Position numbers and translations under genes: made by a program. Shown here piece after piece: positions 28,403-36,051 of a stretch of 64,000 nt of DNA; within the stretch, counting starts at the first letter, position 1, and every line of letters begins with the position of its first letter. The notes below the pieces were generated by a model that was given only the letters and a program-made list of their open reading frames with translations, made no database searches and was not told the origin of the DNA. This DNA is from Microbacterium sp. SLBN-146 (GTDB taxonomy: Bacteria; Actinomycetota; Actinomycetes; Actinomycetales; Microbacteriaceae): assembly GCF_006715145.1 (NCBI RefSeq), contig NZ_VFMR01000001.1:930001-994000 (forward strand). Reading direction: 5' to 3'.

Positions 28403-29785
28403 TCATCCGATCACCACCCGGGGTCGCGAGCGGACGGCGTCGGAGACGCGCAGCAGGATCGCCACGATGATCCAGTTCGCGATGAGCGAGGAGCCACCCG
28501 CCGCGAGGAAAGGCGTCGTGAGGCCCGTCAGCGGGATGAGACGCGTGACGCCGCCCACCATGATGAAGACTTGGAGGGCGATCGTGAACGACAGGCCGAC
28601 GGCGAGGAGCTTGCCGAAGTCGTCTTGTCCTGCAAGACCGATCCGGATGCCGCGGCTCGTGAACACCATGTAGAGGCAGAGGATCGCGAAGACGCCGACG
28701 AGCCCGAGCTCCTCGCCGAGGGCGGGGAGGATGTAGTCGCTCTCGGCGACCGGCGTCAGATACGGCCGACCCTGCCCGAGCCCCGTGCCGATGAGTCCGC
28801 CCTGCGCGAGTCCGAAGATGCCCGCGACGAGCTGGAAGCTCGAGTTGTCCATCAGGTCGGGATTGAAAGCGTCCAGCCAGATCGTGAAGCGCTCGCCGAC
28901 GTAGGGAAGCACGCGCGAGGCGAGGAACGCCCCCGCACCGACGAGGACGACGCCGATGAGGACCCAGCTCGTCTTGCCGGTCGCGACATAGAGCATCGCG
29001 ACGAACATGCCGAAGATGAGGAGCCCCGTGCCGAGGTCGCGCTGCATGACGATGATGCCGAGCGAGATGAGCCAGAGCACGAGCAGCGGCCCGAGTTCGC
29101 GGGCTCGCGGCCACGTCATCCCGAGGAAGCGCGTGCCCACGGAGGAGAGGCTCTCGCGCGTGCGGACGAGGTATCCCGCGAAGAAGATCGCCAGGCAGAT
29201 CTTGGCCAGTTCACCCGGTTGGAACGTGAAGAAGCCCACGTCGACCCAGACGTCCGCGTTCCCTCCGGCGCTCAGCCCGGGGATGACGGGAAGGATCAGC
29301 AGCAGGATCGCGACGAAACCGAAGATGTAGGTGTAGCGGAAGAGGACGCGGTAGTTCCGCAGCGTCATGACGACGACGATCGCGAGCACGATCGCGATGG
29401 CGGCCCACGCGAGCTGGCGTGTCGAGAACGCATCCCACCCGTGGCGGTCGCGGGCGAGATCGAGGCGATAGATCATCGCGAGCCCGAGACCCGTCAGGAT
29501 CGTGCCGATCGGCACGACGAACGGGTCGGCATCGCGCGCGACGAGCCGCAGGACGATGTGGAGCGCGATGACGAGGGCGGAGAGTCCGCCGCAGTAGATG
29601 AGGAACGTCGGCTCGATGGCGTCGATCGCGCCGAGCTGGACGAGGGCGATCGCCGAGCCGTTGATGAGGAAGGCGAAGAGGAGCAGTCCCAGCTCGCGGT
29701 TGCGCTGCGTCTGCGGAACACGGATGCGGCGAAGAGCGCGAAGGACCGCGGTGTCGGCGGCGACGGCCTGAGTATCGGCGGCCAT
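28403..29785 (-). CDS. rodA: SEDS peptidoglycan glycosyltransferase (RodA/FtsW family)
   Basis: The 460-residue protein has about ten to twelve membrane segments. The SEDS motif RDLGTGLL (near residue 250) and the C-terminal PLTGLTTPFLAAGGSSLIA region are present. SEDS proteins polymerise lipid II glycan strands. The gene is followed by pbpA, its expected transpeptidase partner, 25 bp downstream. Confidence 0.95.
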   Translation of the reverse strand: MAADTQAVAADTAVLRALRRIRVPQTQRNRELGLLLFAFLINGSAIALVQLGAIDAIEPTFLIYCGGLSALVIALHIVLRLVARDADPFVVPIGTILTGLGLAMIYRLDLARDRHGWDAFSTRQLAWAAIAIVLAIVVVMTLRNYRVLFRYTYIFGFVAILLLILPVIPGLSAGGNADVWVDVGFFTFQPGELAKICLAIFFAGYLVRTRESLSSVGTRFLGMTWPRARELGPLLVLWLISLGIIVMQRDLGTGLLIFGMFVAMLYVATGKTSWVLIGVVLVGAGAFLASRVLPYVGERFTIWLDAFNPDLMDNSSFQLVAGIFGLAQGGLIGTGLGQGRPYLTPVAESDYILPALGEELGLVGVFAILCLYMVFTSRGIRIGLAGQDDFGKLLAVGLSFTIALQVFIMVGGVTRLIPLTGLTTPFLAAGGSSLIANWIIVAILLRVSDAVRSRPRVVIG

Positions 29786-29788
29786 GGC

Positions 29789-31021
29789 TCACCCCCCTCC
29801 CGATTCGGCGATGGTGGTCACGATGTCACGAGCACCCTGCAAGGAATCTGCGGACAGCGTCTGCTCGACGCGCTGGCGCGTGAATTCGGACAGCGAGTCC
29901 AGCGGGATTCCCGTGTCCTCATAGACGTCCGACAGCGGGAAAGGACCGATGCTCTGCTGGATGCCACGGAAGATCACGACCGTGTCGTCGTCGGCTCCGA
30001 CGTAGAAGCGCGTCTGCGTCAACTGGTATCCGCCGAACACCGCGGCCGCGAGGAGGCCGATCACGAGGATGAAGCCGACGATCCAGCCGATGCGCCGACG
30101 TCGCGCGCGTCGATGGTCCTCTTCGATGAGCTCCTCGAGGAACTCCGCGGCGGGCTCGAAGTGTGTCGGCTCGTTGGCCGCCTGACGGTTCGGGTGGAGC
30201 CAGCTGGTGCGTCCGGGCCGGGCGGCGGGCACCTCGACGCCGAGGGGCGTGGAGGCGGACCCGACGATCGTGGGCGTGCCGGAGAAGAGCGGATGCTGAC
30301 CCCCGACGTCGACGAGCACGATCGTCACGTTGTCGGGCGCACCGCCGTCGAGTGCCTGCTTGAGCAGCTGGTCGGCCGTGCGACCGGGGGCGAGCCCCGC
30401 GCCGAGGGTCTTGGCGGTGTGGGGGTCGTCGACGACGCCCGAGAGACCGTCCGAGCACAGGAGCCACCGGTCACCCGGCTGCGTCGGCATGATGAAGGTG
30501 TCGAGTTCGGGATCCGCGTCCATGTCGCCCAGCACGCGCATGAGCACGGACCGTCGCGGGTGGTAGCGGGCTTCCTCGGGGGTGATGCGGCCGGAGTCCA
30601 CGAGTCGCTGCACGAACGTGTGGTCGGTCGTGATCTGTGTCAGGGCGTCGTCGCGGTAGAGGTAGATCCGGGAATCGCCGATGTGGGCGATGACGGCGTA
30701 GTCGTCGACCATGACGAGAGCGCTGACCGTCGTGCCCATCCCGGCGAGCTCGGGGCGGACGTGAACCGTCTCGATGAGGTCGCCCGCCGTGTCGGTGATG
30801 GCGTCGCGGAGCGCCCGCTCGGCTTCCGACGGCGACGTGAAGGGCTGATCGACGCTCTCGAGCCGCGTGACCGCGAGACTCGATGCGACGTCACCGCCGG
30901 CGTGCCCGCCCATGCCGTCGGCGACGACGAACAGGTTCGATCCGGCGTATCCGGAGTCCTGATTGTTGGAGCGGACCTTGCCGGTATGCGATATCGCGAC
31001 GCTCGAACCCTGGAAGACCAT
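29789..31021 (-). CDS. pstP: PP2C-type Ser/Thr phosphatase (PstP)
   Basis: The 410-residue membrane-anchored phosphatase reverses PknA/PknB signalling. It starts MVFQGSSVAISHTG at 31021; the longer frame upstream is not protein-like. The PP2C motifs SNNQDSGY and VVADGMGGH give the metal-binding Asp residues (about 22 and 35). One membrane helix is near residues 305-330, then a short extracellular tail. It lies 10 bp after fhaB. Confidence 0.95.
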   Translation of the reverse strand: MVFQGSSVAISHTGKVRSNNQDSGYAGSNLFVVADGMGGHAGGDVASSLAVTRLESVDQPFTSPSEAERALRDAITDTAGDLIETVHVRPELAGMGTTVSALVMVDDYAVIAHIGDSRIYLYRDDALTQITTDHTFVQRLVDSGRITPEEARYHPRRSVLMRVLGDMDADPELDTFIMPTQPGDRWLLCSDGLSGVVDDPHTAKTLGAGLAPGRTADQLLKQALDGGAPDNVTIVLVDVGGQHPLFSGTPTIVGSASTPLGVEVPAARPGRTSWLHPNRQAANEPTHFEPAAEFLEELIEEDHRRARRRRIGWIVGFILVIGLLAAAVFGGYQLTQTRFYVGADDDTVVIFRGIQQSIGPFPLSDVYEDTGIPLDSLSEFTRQRVEQTLSADSLQGARDIVTTIAESGGG

Positions 31022-31031
31022 ACGGGAGGGA

Positions 31032-31568
31032 CTACTTCCGCAGCTCGAACGTCGTCGCGCCGACCTTGATCGGTGCGCCGAGGGTGATCGGGACCGGGGA
31101 AGCGACGCGAACACCGTCGTGCCATGTGCCGTTCGTCGAGTCGAGGTCCTGCAGCATCCACTGGTCGCCCCACAGCACGAGGCGCGCGTGATGACTCGAG
31201 GTGTAGTCGTCGCGCACGACGAGGCCCGACTCGCTCGAGCGTCCGATCGTGAGGGGTTCGCTTCCGAGCGGAAGCTCGAGCCCCGCCTTGGGGCCGCTCG
31301 TGATGACGATGCGGGATGCGGTCGCGGTCGTCGCGGGACCGCCGGCGGGCTCTGCCTTGGGCGGCACGGGGGCCGTCGCGCGCGGAGGCGTCGCGGGTGA
31401 GGGAGCGGGCACAGGCGCCGGCGCTCCGGCGGCGGCCGCTTCGGGCATCTTCCTGACCTTCACGCCGAACAGGTCGGCGCGCAGCGAGTAGACGATGGCG
31501 AAGACGAAGAACCACAGCAGCAGCAGGAAGCCGATGCGCAAGAGGAGCAGGGTCAGTTCGCTCGTCAC
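31032..31568 (-). CDS. fhaB: FHA-domain protein FhaB (FipA)
   Basis: The 178-residue protein has an N-terminal membrane helix (about 5-28), a proline-rich linker and a C-terminal FHA domain (about residues 85-165). GRSSESGLV and the SSHH phosphothreonine-binding motif are visible. It binds phosphorylated partners in the cell-wall kinase pathway. It overlaps the fhaA stop by four bases. Confidence 0.93.
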   Translation of the reverse strand: MTSELTLLLLRIGFLLLLWFFVFAIVYSLRADLFGVKVRKMPEAAAAGAPAPVPAPSPATPPRATAPVPPKAEPAGGPATTATASRIVITSGPKAGLELPLGSEPLTIGRSSESGLVVRDDYTSSHHARLVLWGDQWMLQDLDSTNGTWHDGVRVASPVPITLGAPIKVGATTFELRK

Positions 31569-32305
31569 GGAAGCGGTCCCTGCTCTCGGATGTCGAATGC
31601 GCGCGTCGCGTCGGCGGCGGGCATCGTGGGGGTCGGGGGAGTCGTCTGCGGGACGATGCGGAAGACGATGTTCGTGCGCCCGATCGTCACGGTCGAGTCC
31701 GGCGCGAGCGGCGCCTCTGTGACCTTACGCCCATTCAGCTGCGTGCCGTTGGTCGATTTCATGTCGCGCACCATGGCGCGCTCGCCGTCCCACAGGATCT
31801 CGACGTGGCGTCGGCTCGTGCCGGCATCCGAGATCGTGATGTCGGCATCGCTCCCGCGACCGATGACCGTCCGCGACTTCGTCAGCGGGTGGCGCTTCCC
31901 CTCGACATCGACGACGCCCCGCCACGCGACGCGCCCCTGGGCCGTCGACGACTCGATCCGGAGCGTCCCCGTCGACTGCTGCGTGTCGCGGACGATCCCG
32001 ATCGTGACGGGTCCTGCGAACGAGTACCCCTGCTGCTTCGCGTGCTTCTGCACGAGCGTGTGGAGCTCATCGCCGAGCGTCTCGCCGAGCGTCGCCATCT
32101 TGTCGTCATCGGCGGGCGACAGGTGCACCGTGAAGGTGTTCGGCGCGAGAATGCGGTCGCGGCTGACCACGGCAGCCTTCTTGTCGAGCTCGCTGCGCAG
32201 GGCGGATGCGATCTCGACGGGCTGGATACCGCTGCGGAAGGTCTTCGCGAACGCGCTGTTCACAGCGCGCTCGAGACTCTTCTCGAAGCTGTCAAGTAGT
32301 CCCAC
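31565..32305 (-). CDS. fhaA: FHA-domain protein FhaA with DUF3662 domain
   Basis: The 246-residue protein starts MGLLDSFEKSLERAVNSAFA and has the DUF3662 N-terminal domain (about 1-110) followed by a C-terminal FHA domain (about 140-220; GRGSDADITISD, TSRRHVEI, STNGTQLNG). FhaA recruits phosphorylated partners such as the lipid II flippase MurJ in related bacteria. It is first in the minus-strand fhaA-to-pknB operon, so the promoter should lie in the 156-bp gap before tRNA-Leu. Confidence 0.94.
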   Translation of the reverse strand: MGLLDSFEKSLERAVNSAFAKTFRSGIQPVEIASALRSELDKKAAVVSRDRILAPNTFTVHLSPADDDKMATLGETLGDELHTLVQKHAKQQGYSFAGPVTIGIVRDTQQSTGTLRIESSTAQGRVAWRGVVDVEGKRHPLTKSRTVIGRGSDADITISDAGTSRRHVEILWDGERAMVRDMKSTNGTQLNGRKVTEAPLAPDSTVTIGRTNIVFRIVPQTTPPTPTMPAADATRAFDIREQGPLP

Positions 32306-32461
32306 GGAGCTCCTCAGAGGGGGGTGCCTGGTCTGCTACATGCTAATTGCACAGACTGGGGGTACCGAGAACTGCGTCGACTTCGTTGCGATTCCGCCGC
32401 TCGGCAGCCCCGTGATATCCTCGCCAGGTTGAGTTCTGCGGCATCCTGCGTGCCGTGACTC

Positions 32462-32545
32462 GCGCGAGTGGCGGAATAGGCAGACGCGCTGGCTTCAGGT
32501 GCCAGTGCCCGAAAGGGCGTGGGGGTTCAACTCCCCCCTCGCGCA
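32462..32545 (+). tRNA. tRNA-Leu (anticodon CAG)
   Basis: This 84-nt class II tRNA has acceptor GCGCGAG/CTCGCGC, an anticodon loop TTCAGGT in a TGGC/GCCA stem, a variable arm TGCCCGAAAGGGCG and a T arm GGGGG-TTCAACT-CCCCC. Its 3' end is the likely attachment site of an integrative element (see 32535-32549 and 32975-32989). Confidence 0.97.
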
Positions 32546-32549
32546 CAGC
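32535..32549. repeat. Putative attachment core at the tRNA-Leu 3' end
   Basis: The 15-mer cccctcgcgcacagc covers the last 11 bases of tRNA-Leu and 4 bases beyond. It is repeated exactly at 32975-32989 inside the accessory segment. Confidence 0.6.
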
Positions 32550-32553
32550 GACG

Positions 32554-32595
32554 AAAACCCCCGACCTGGGACACCCAGGCCGGGGGTTTTTCGTG
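32554..32595 (+). terminator. Intrinsic terminator of tRNA-Leu
   Basis: A 12-bp stem with one A/C mismatch (CCCCCGACCTGG / CCAGGCCGGGGG, 32558-32585) is followed by TTTTT. It starts 9 bp after the tRNA end. Confidence 0.9.
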
Positions 32596-32637
32596 CGCCC
32601 GGCCGCTGTCCCGGGTGCTGTACCGGGCGACCGGATC

Positions 32638-32707
32638 GCCGAGACCGGGGGTTGTGCCGAGACCGGGCGGTGTGCGGCCCTGTCTCGGCGAAGTGCCCGG
32701 TCTCGGC
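32638..32707. repeat. Cluster of gccgagaccggg inverted repeats
   Basis: The arm gccgagaccggg occurs at 32638 and 32656 and its complement cccggtctcggc at 32696-32707. It lies between the tRNA-Leu terminator and the duplicated gene end. The gccgaga start of the arm recalls the hairpins at 55865 and 61245. Confidence 0.6.
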
Positions 32708-32727
32708 GGCGCGAACGGGATGCCGCG

Positions 32728-32933
32728 GCGACCCGGATGCTACGCGGTGAGGCGCGGGTAGTCGGTGTAGCCCTCGGCGGTCGGGCCGTAGAACGTGCGG
32801 GCGTCGGGCTCGTTCTCGGGGTGTCCGCCCTGCCAGCGCGCGACGAGGTCGGGGTTGGCGATAAGTGCGCGGCCGACGGCGACGGCATCCGCATGCTGCG
32901 AGTCGATGAGGCTCATGGCCTCATCGCGCGTGG
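32728..32933. repeat. 206-bp direct repeat, copy 1 (OYE gene 3' end)
   Basis: This segment is repeated at 34205-34410 with only two differences (positions 32862 and 32893, both A here and G in the other copy). It includes the gene end and 12 bp beyond the stop. Confidence 0.95.
32740..32933 (-). pseudogene. 3'-terminal fragment of the old yellow enzyme gene
   Basis: The fragment encodes about the last 64 residues of the OYE at 34217-35293 (TRDEAMSLIDSQHADAVAVG to PRLTA) and carries its stop. The sequence is broken at 32934 and replaced by unrelated DNA, so no start or catalytic domain remains. An open frame continues to 33111 through non-homologous sequence and is not considered a gene. Confidence 0.9.
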
Positions 32934-32974
32934 CTCTGAGACACGCGGCGGCGACGATGTCCTGAAACCAGACA

Positions 32975-32989
32975 CCCCTCGCGCACAGC
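32975..32989. repeat. Second copy of the tRNA-Leu 3'-end core
   Basis: The 15-mer cccctcgcgcacagc matches 32535-32549 exactly, including the tRNA discriminator and acceptor bases. It could be an attR-like scar of tRNA-targeted integration. Confidence 0.6.
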
Positions 32990-33119
32990 ATCGATGAGAC
33001 GGCGCAGCGAAGGTGCTGGTGGATGCCGCCCCGGGGCTTCACGGCCTGCGGGTGAATACGGATGCGGCGAGTCCCTGAGTATCCAGTTCTGTCCGCTCGC
33101 GGGTCAGCCAAGGGGACAG

Positions 33120-33347
33120 TCAGGCTGAGCGGAGTAACTCACCGTCCGCAAAGTATCGCGCGTGAGTCTTCATCAGCGTCTCGATGGAGTCGCTGTTCAG
33201 CGACGCGATTTCCCAATCTGGGTCCACTCGCTCTGCTTCGAGCTCGAATCGAAGCAGCAACGCACGACGATGGCCGTCCTCGCCGGAGAACTCGTGGACG
33301 CGGTACCGCCCGCTAGGCCGGTGGTACTCGACGACGAATCCAGGCAT
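33120..33347 (-). CDS. 75-residue protein linked to the RelA/SpoT gene, candidate antitoxin
   Basis: The protein starts MPGFVVEYHRPSGRYRVHEF and has no recognised family. It is acidic overall with beta-rich opening strands and a helical end (SIETLMKTHARYFADGELL). Its ATG lies 3 bp after the stop of the synthetase gene, with a gagaagg ribosome-binding site inside that gene end, so translation is coupled. A small partner directly after an alarmone synthetase fits an antitoxin or regulator; that role is inferred only from position and size. Confidence 0.7.
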   Translation of the reverse strand: MPGFVVEYHRPSGRYRVHEFSGEDGHRRALLLRFELEAERVDPDWEIASLNSDSIETLMKTHARYFADGELLRSA

Positions 33348-33350
33348 CGT

Positions 33351-34193
33351 TCAACCCTTCTCACGCACGGTACGGAACTGATCGTGAATCGCCACGAGCT
33401 GGCGCTTCATCTCACCCTCGCTTCTGACGTAATCATTCCATGTTACGTCGAGGGTGTCGCGGAGCTCTTCAGCACTGCGGAATTGCCCTCTGCGCTCGAG
33501 GTCTTCAGCGATCAGACGTCCCCGGGCCATACGGTTGCGGGCTTCCTCCGCTTCGGAGATGGCATTCGTCGAAACATACTGCAGCGTCTCGACGATCGTG
33601 CGCTCCATCCCACCGTCTGGGAGTACGCCGTAACGTATATCGCGCCCGATTAAGTCAGCTGCTGCTTCATAGGCGTTCGCCCATGCCCCCTGCATGTGGG
33701 TTCGAACCTGCACTTCGACGCGCACCGGCAGTCTCAACCAGAGGTGTACCGCTCTGTAGCCACTGTGCGGTGTCGCGCGCAGGTCCTTGAGGCTGTTCTC
33801 ATCATGACCGTAGAAGCCCAGGATCGTGCGCGCAACTGCGTCCTGCTCATCCAGCGACATCTCCGCTTCGAAACGTACGCCCGCGACATCCTGCACTGAA
33901 GGCAGAGGTGTCCCTTTGTCACGTTGCAGCTTGTCGCGCAGGGTGTCGATCGTTTTGGCCCGCGACGTGATTTCCCACTGGCGATCACCCAGGAGTGGTG
34001 TCCAATCGAGGGCGCTAATGTCCTTCTGAACCTGCGCGGCGACCTCGTTGTACCACAGCATGACCTCCGTGTAAGCCGGCAGGTTCGGCGGCGGCTCAGT
34101 TCGTTCCCGGAGATGTCGACTCAAGTTCTTGAGCTGGTTGGAGGACCAGGGACAGTCGAACATAGTCGAAACAGTAGCCAACAGTGGCGACAT
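33351..34193 (-). CDS. RelA/SpoT-domain nucleotide synthetase, candidate toxic small alarmone synthetase
   Basis: The 280-residue protein has a RelA/SpoT synthetase domain (about residues 60-180) with no hydrolase, TGS or ACT domain. Key positions are present: S77-R78-x-K80, D102 in DVAGVR, Y146 in SGYRAVH and E160 in VEVQVRT, so it looks catalytically competent. The C-terminal third is helical (RNRMARGRLIAEDLERRGQF). Family members make (p)ppGpp, or in toxic variants make (pp)pApp or pyrophosphorylate tRNA. A second start at residue 11 (34163) is possible; neither has a clear ribosome-binding site. It lies downstream of OYE on the same strand. Confidence 0.85.
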   Translation of the reverse strand: MSPLLATVSTMFDCPWSSNQLKNLSRHLRERTEPPPNLPAYTEVMLWYNEVAAQVQKDISALDWTPLLGDRQWEITSRAKTIDTLRDKLQRDKGTPLPSVQDVAGVRFEAEMSLDEQDAVARTILGFYGHDENSLKDLRATPHSGYRAVHLWLRLPVRVEVQVRTHMQGAWANAYEAAADLIGRDIRYGVLPDGGMERTIVETLQYVSTNAISEAEEARNRMARGRLIAEDLERRGQFRSAEELRDTLDVTWNDYVRSEGEMKRQLVAIHDQFRTVREKG

Positions 34194-34204
34194 GGGTGGG
34201 TCTC

Positions 34205-34410
34205 GCGACCCGGATGCTACGCGGTGAGGCGCGGGTAGTCGGTGTAGCCCTCGGCGGTCGGGCCGTAGAACGTGCGGGCGTCGGGCTCGTTCTCGGGGTG
34301 TCCGCCCTGCCAGCGCGCGACGAGGTCGGGGTTGGCGATGAGTGCGCGGCCGACGGCGACGGCATCCGCGTGCTGCGAGTCGATGAGGCTCATGGCCTCA
34401 TCGCGCGTGG
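34205..34410. repeat. 206-bp direct repeat, copy 2 (3' end of the intact OYE gene)
   Basis: This copy covers the last 194 bp of the intact OYE gene and 12 bp after its stop. It matches 32728-32933 at 204 of 206 bases. Confidence 0.95.
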
Positions 34411-35293
34411 TCACGCGGCCGAAGCCGGAGTTCGCGATGAACGGCGCTCCCATGCGGCGCCGGATCGTCTGCACGAGCTCTCCCTCGGGATCGGAGTGCA
34501 GCACGCTGAGGTAGGCGACGCCGAGCGGCGCGAGGGCATCGGCGAGAGCGGAGTACGTCGCGGCGACGTCGGCGGCATCCGTCTCGAGCGCTCCCTGGAT
34601 GTTGTGCGCCGGCGACAGGCGCAGGCCGACGCGGGCGGCGCCGATCTCGTCCGCGACGGCGCGCACGACCTCGACGACGAAACGGATCCGGTTCTCGGGC
34701 GAACCGCCGTACTCGTCTTCTCGAGTGTTGGATGCCGGGGAGAGGAACTGGTGCAGGAGGTAGCCGTTCGCCCCGTGCAGCTCGATGCCGTCCATCCCCG
34801 CGTCGATGGCGTTGCGAGCCGCCGTGACGAACTCGTCGCGGATGACGGGCAACTCCTCGGTCGTGAGAGCGTGCGGAACAGGGAACGGCTGCTTGCCGTC
34901 GCGGAGCGTCCGCACCTCGGCGTCGATCGCGAGAGCGCTCGGCGCGACGACGCGACGGCCACCGTTGATACCCGGGTGCGTGACGCGGCCGCCGTTCATG
35001 ACCTGCATCACGATGTGGCCGCCCGCCGCGTGCACGGCGTCGGCGACGCGACGCCATCCCGCGATCTGCTCCGCCGTGACGATGCCGGGCTGGCCGACGA
35101 ACGCCTGCGATTCGAAGCTGGGGTACGTGCCCTCCGTGACGAGGAGCCCCGTGCTGGCGCGCTGCGCGTAGTACTCGACGAGCAGATCGTTGGGGATCCC
35201 CGATTCGCCCGCTCGCGTTCGTGTGAGCGGCGCCATCACCACCCTGTTCTTCAGCTCGATGTCGCCGAGGGAAACGGGGGAGAACAGGTCCAT
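34217..35293 (-). CDS. Old yellow enzyme family NADH:flavin oxidoreductase
   Basis: The 358-residue FMN enzyme of the NemA/XenA class reduces activated alkenes or nitro compounds with NAD(P)H. It opens MDLFSPVSLGDIELKNRVVMAPLTR. The ELHGANGYLLHQFLSP motif with the substrate-binding His and Asn is near residue 172, and the C-terminal phosphate-binding region includes IANSGFGRVT and AVAVGRALIANPD. It is intact, while its 3' end is duplicated at 32728. Confidence 0.94.
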   Translation of the reverse strand: MDLFSPVSLGDIELKNRVVMAPLTRTRAGESGIPNDLLVEYYAQRASTGLLVTEGTYPSFESQAFVGQPGIVTAEQIAGWRRVADAVHAAGGHIVMQVMNGGRVTHPGINGGRRVVAPSALAIDAEVRTLRDGKQPFPVPHALTTEELPVIRDEFVTAARNAIDAGMDGIELHGANGYLLHQFLSPASNTREDEYGGSPENRIRFVVEVVRAVADEIGAARVGLRLSPAHNIQGALETDAADVAATYSALADALAPLGVAYLSVLHSDPEGELVQTIRRRMGAPFIANSGFGRVTTRDEAMSLIDSQHADAVAVGRALIANPDLVARWQGGHPENEPDARTFYGPTAEGYTDYPRLTA

Positions 35294-35358
35294 GCGGAGG
35301 AAGGCCTTTCGTGAGGGAACTGTGACGCCAACTCCCCCGCCCCGCGACCTATTCCGGT

Positions 35359-35868
35359 TCAGTACCCGTCGAGCGCAGGAAGCAGGGCATAGACGACCTC
35401 TTCCGCGTCGCGATCCAGACCGGGGGCGAAAACCGAGGCGCGCGACACCTCCGTGAAGCCGTTGCGCTCCAGCACCGCGATCGCGGCGCCGTTATGAGCA
35501 GCGACGCGAGCGAAGAGCGGGCGATCCGGTTCGTGCGACACGAGGATCCGCAGCGCCTCCGTCGCGATGCCGCGTCCCCGTGCGTGCCGCGTGAGCCACA
35601 GCGTGACCTCGCGATCCTCCTCGACGGGGAAGGCGACGGCGGTGCCGGCGAACCCGCCGTCCTCCGTCACGACCGTGAAGCGGACGCCGTCAGCCGCACG
35701 TTCGCGCTGAATCCATGCCTCGAACTCATCGCGCTGGTCGGGATGCTGCGCCGTGAACGCCGCGAGCTCGATCGCCTCGCGATCGCGCAACATCTCGAAG
35801 ATCGCGTCGAGGTCGTCGTCGTCGAGTTCACGCAGTTCGATGTGTCCCACGAGCCCCACGCTACTCAT
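35359..35868 (-). CDS. GNAT-family acetyltransferase
   Basis: The protein is about 169 residues when started at ATG 35868 (MSSVGLVGHIELRE); an 11-residue longer GTG start is possible. It has the GNAT acetyl-CoA motif as RHARGRGIATEAL near residues 110-122 and a typical C-terminal AVLERNGFTEV. The RimJ/RimL type fits best; the acceptor is unknown. Confidence 0.85.
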   Translation of the reverse strand: MSSVGLVGHIELRELDDDDLDAIFEMLRDREAIELAAFTAQHPDQRDEFEAWIQRERAADGVRFTVVTEDGGFAGTAVAFPVEEDREVTLWLTRHARGRGIATEALRILVSHEPDRPLFARVAAHNGAAIAVLERNGFTEVSRASVFAPGLDRDAEEVVYALLPALDGY

Positions 35869-35974
35869 GAAGAAACCCGAGATGAAGTCGCATGACGACA
35901 CCCCTGGCGTGGAGGCGCCGGAGCGGTAGAGTAGGGGCGCCGCGCAGCGCGCGGCATATCCGGGGGGATCCGTC

Positions 35975-36011
35975 GACGCCCGGGCTTTGAGCTCCGCTCG
36001 GCCCGGGCGTC
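35975..36011. terminator. Perfect 11-bp hairpin in the GNAT/esterase gap
   Basis: The arms gacgcccgggc and gcccgggcgtc enclose a 15-base loop. There is no T-run. It lies 41 bp downstream of the esterase stop on the minus strand, so it may end that transcript. Confidence 0.5.
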
Positions 36012-36051
36012 CGATGGGCCGGCGTGTTCGGGAAGTGAACGGTGCGGCGCG

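Larger units (their letters stand above)
32934..34204. mobile_element. Inserted accessory segment with RelA/SpoT gene pair
   Basis: This segment of about 1.27 kb lies between the two 206-bp copies. Two sampled 60-base stretches count 58-60% GC, against 68-78% in two lines of the adjacent OYE gene. It carries a 15-bp tRNA-Leu end copy, about 130 bp without an identified gene, a 75-residue gene and a RelA/SpoT-domain gene. No integrase or transposase is seen, so it is either a remnant or arrived by recombination between homologous ends. Confidence 0.75.

Noticed and set aside
28259..31069. 936-codon frame on the plus strand across rodA and pstP
   Set aside because: It runs antisense to rodA and pstP, is Arg/Asp/Glu-rich and has no start context or motif.
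32740..33111. Open frame of 123 residues over the OYE fragment and adjacent insert
   Set aside because: The C-terminal 64 residues copy the OYE end, while the first 59 come from unrelated insert sequence. It has no catalytic domain; it is treated as a pseudogene fragment.
33162..33653. Plus-strand frame of 163 residues inside the insert
   Set aside because: It is antisense to the RelA/SpoT pair, which has conserved catalytic residues and a coupled partner; no family is seen for the antisense product.
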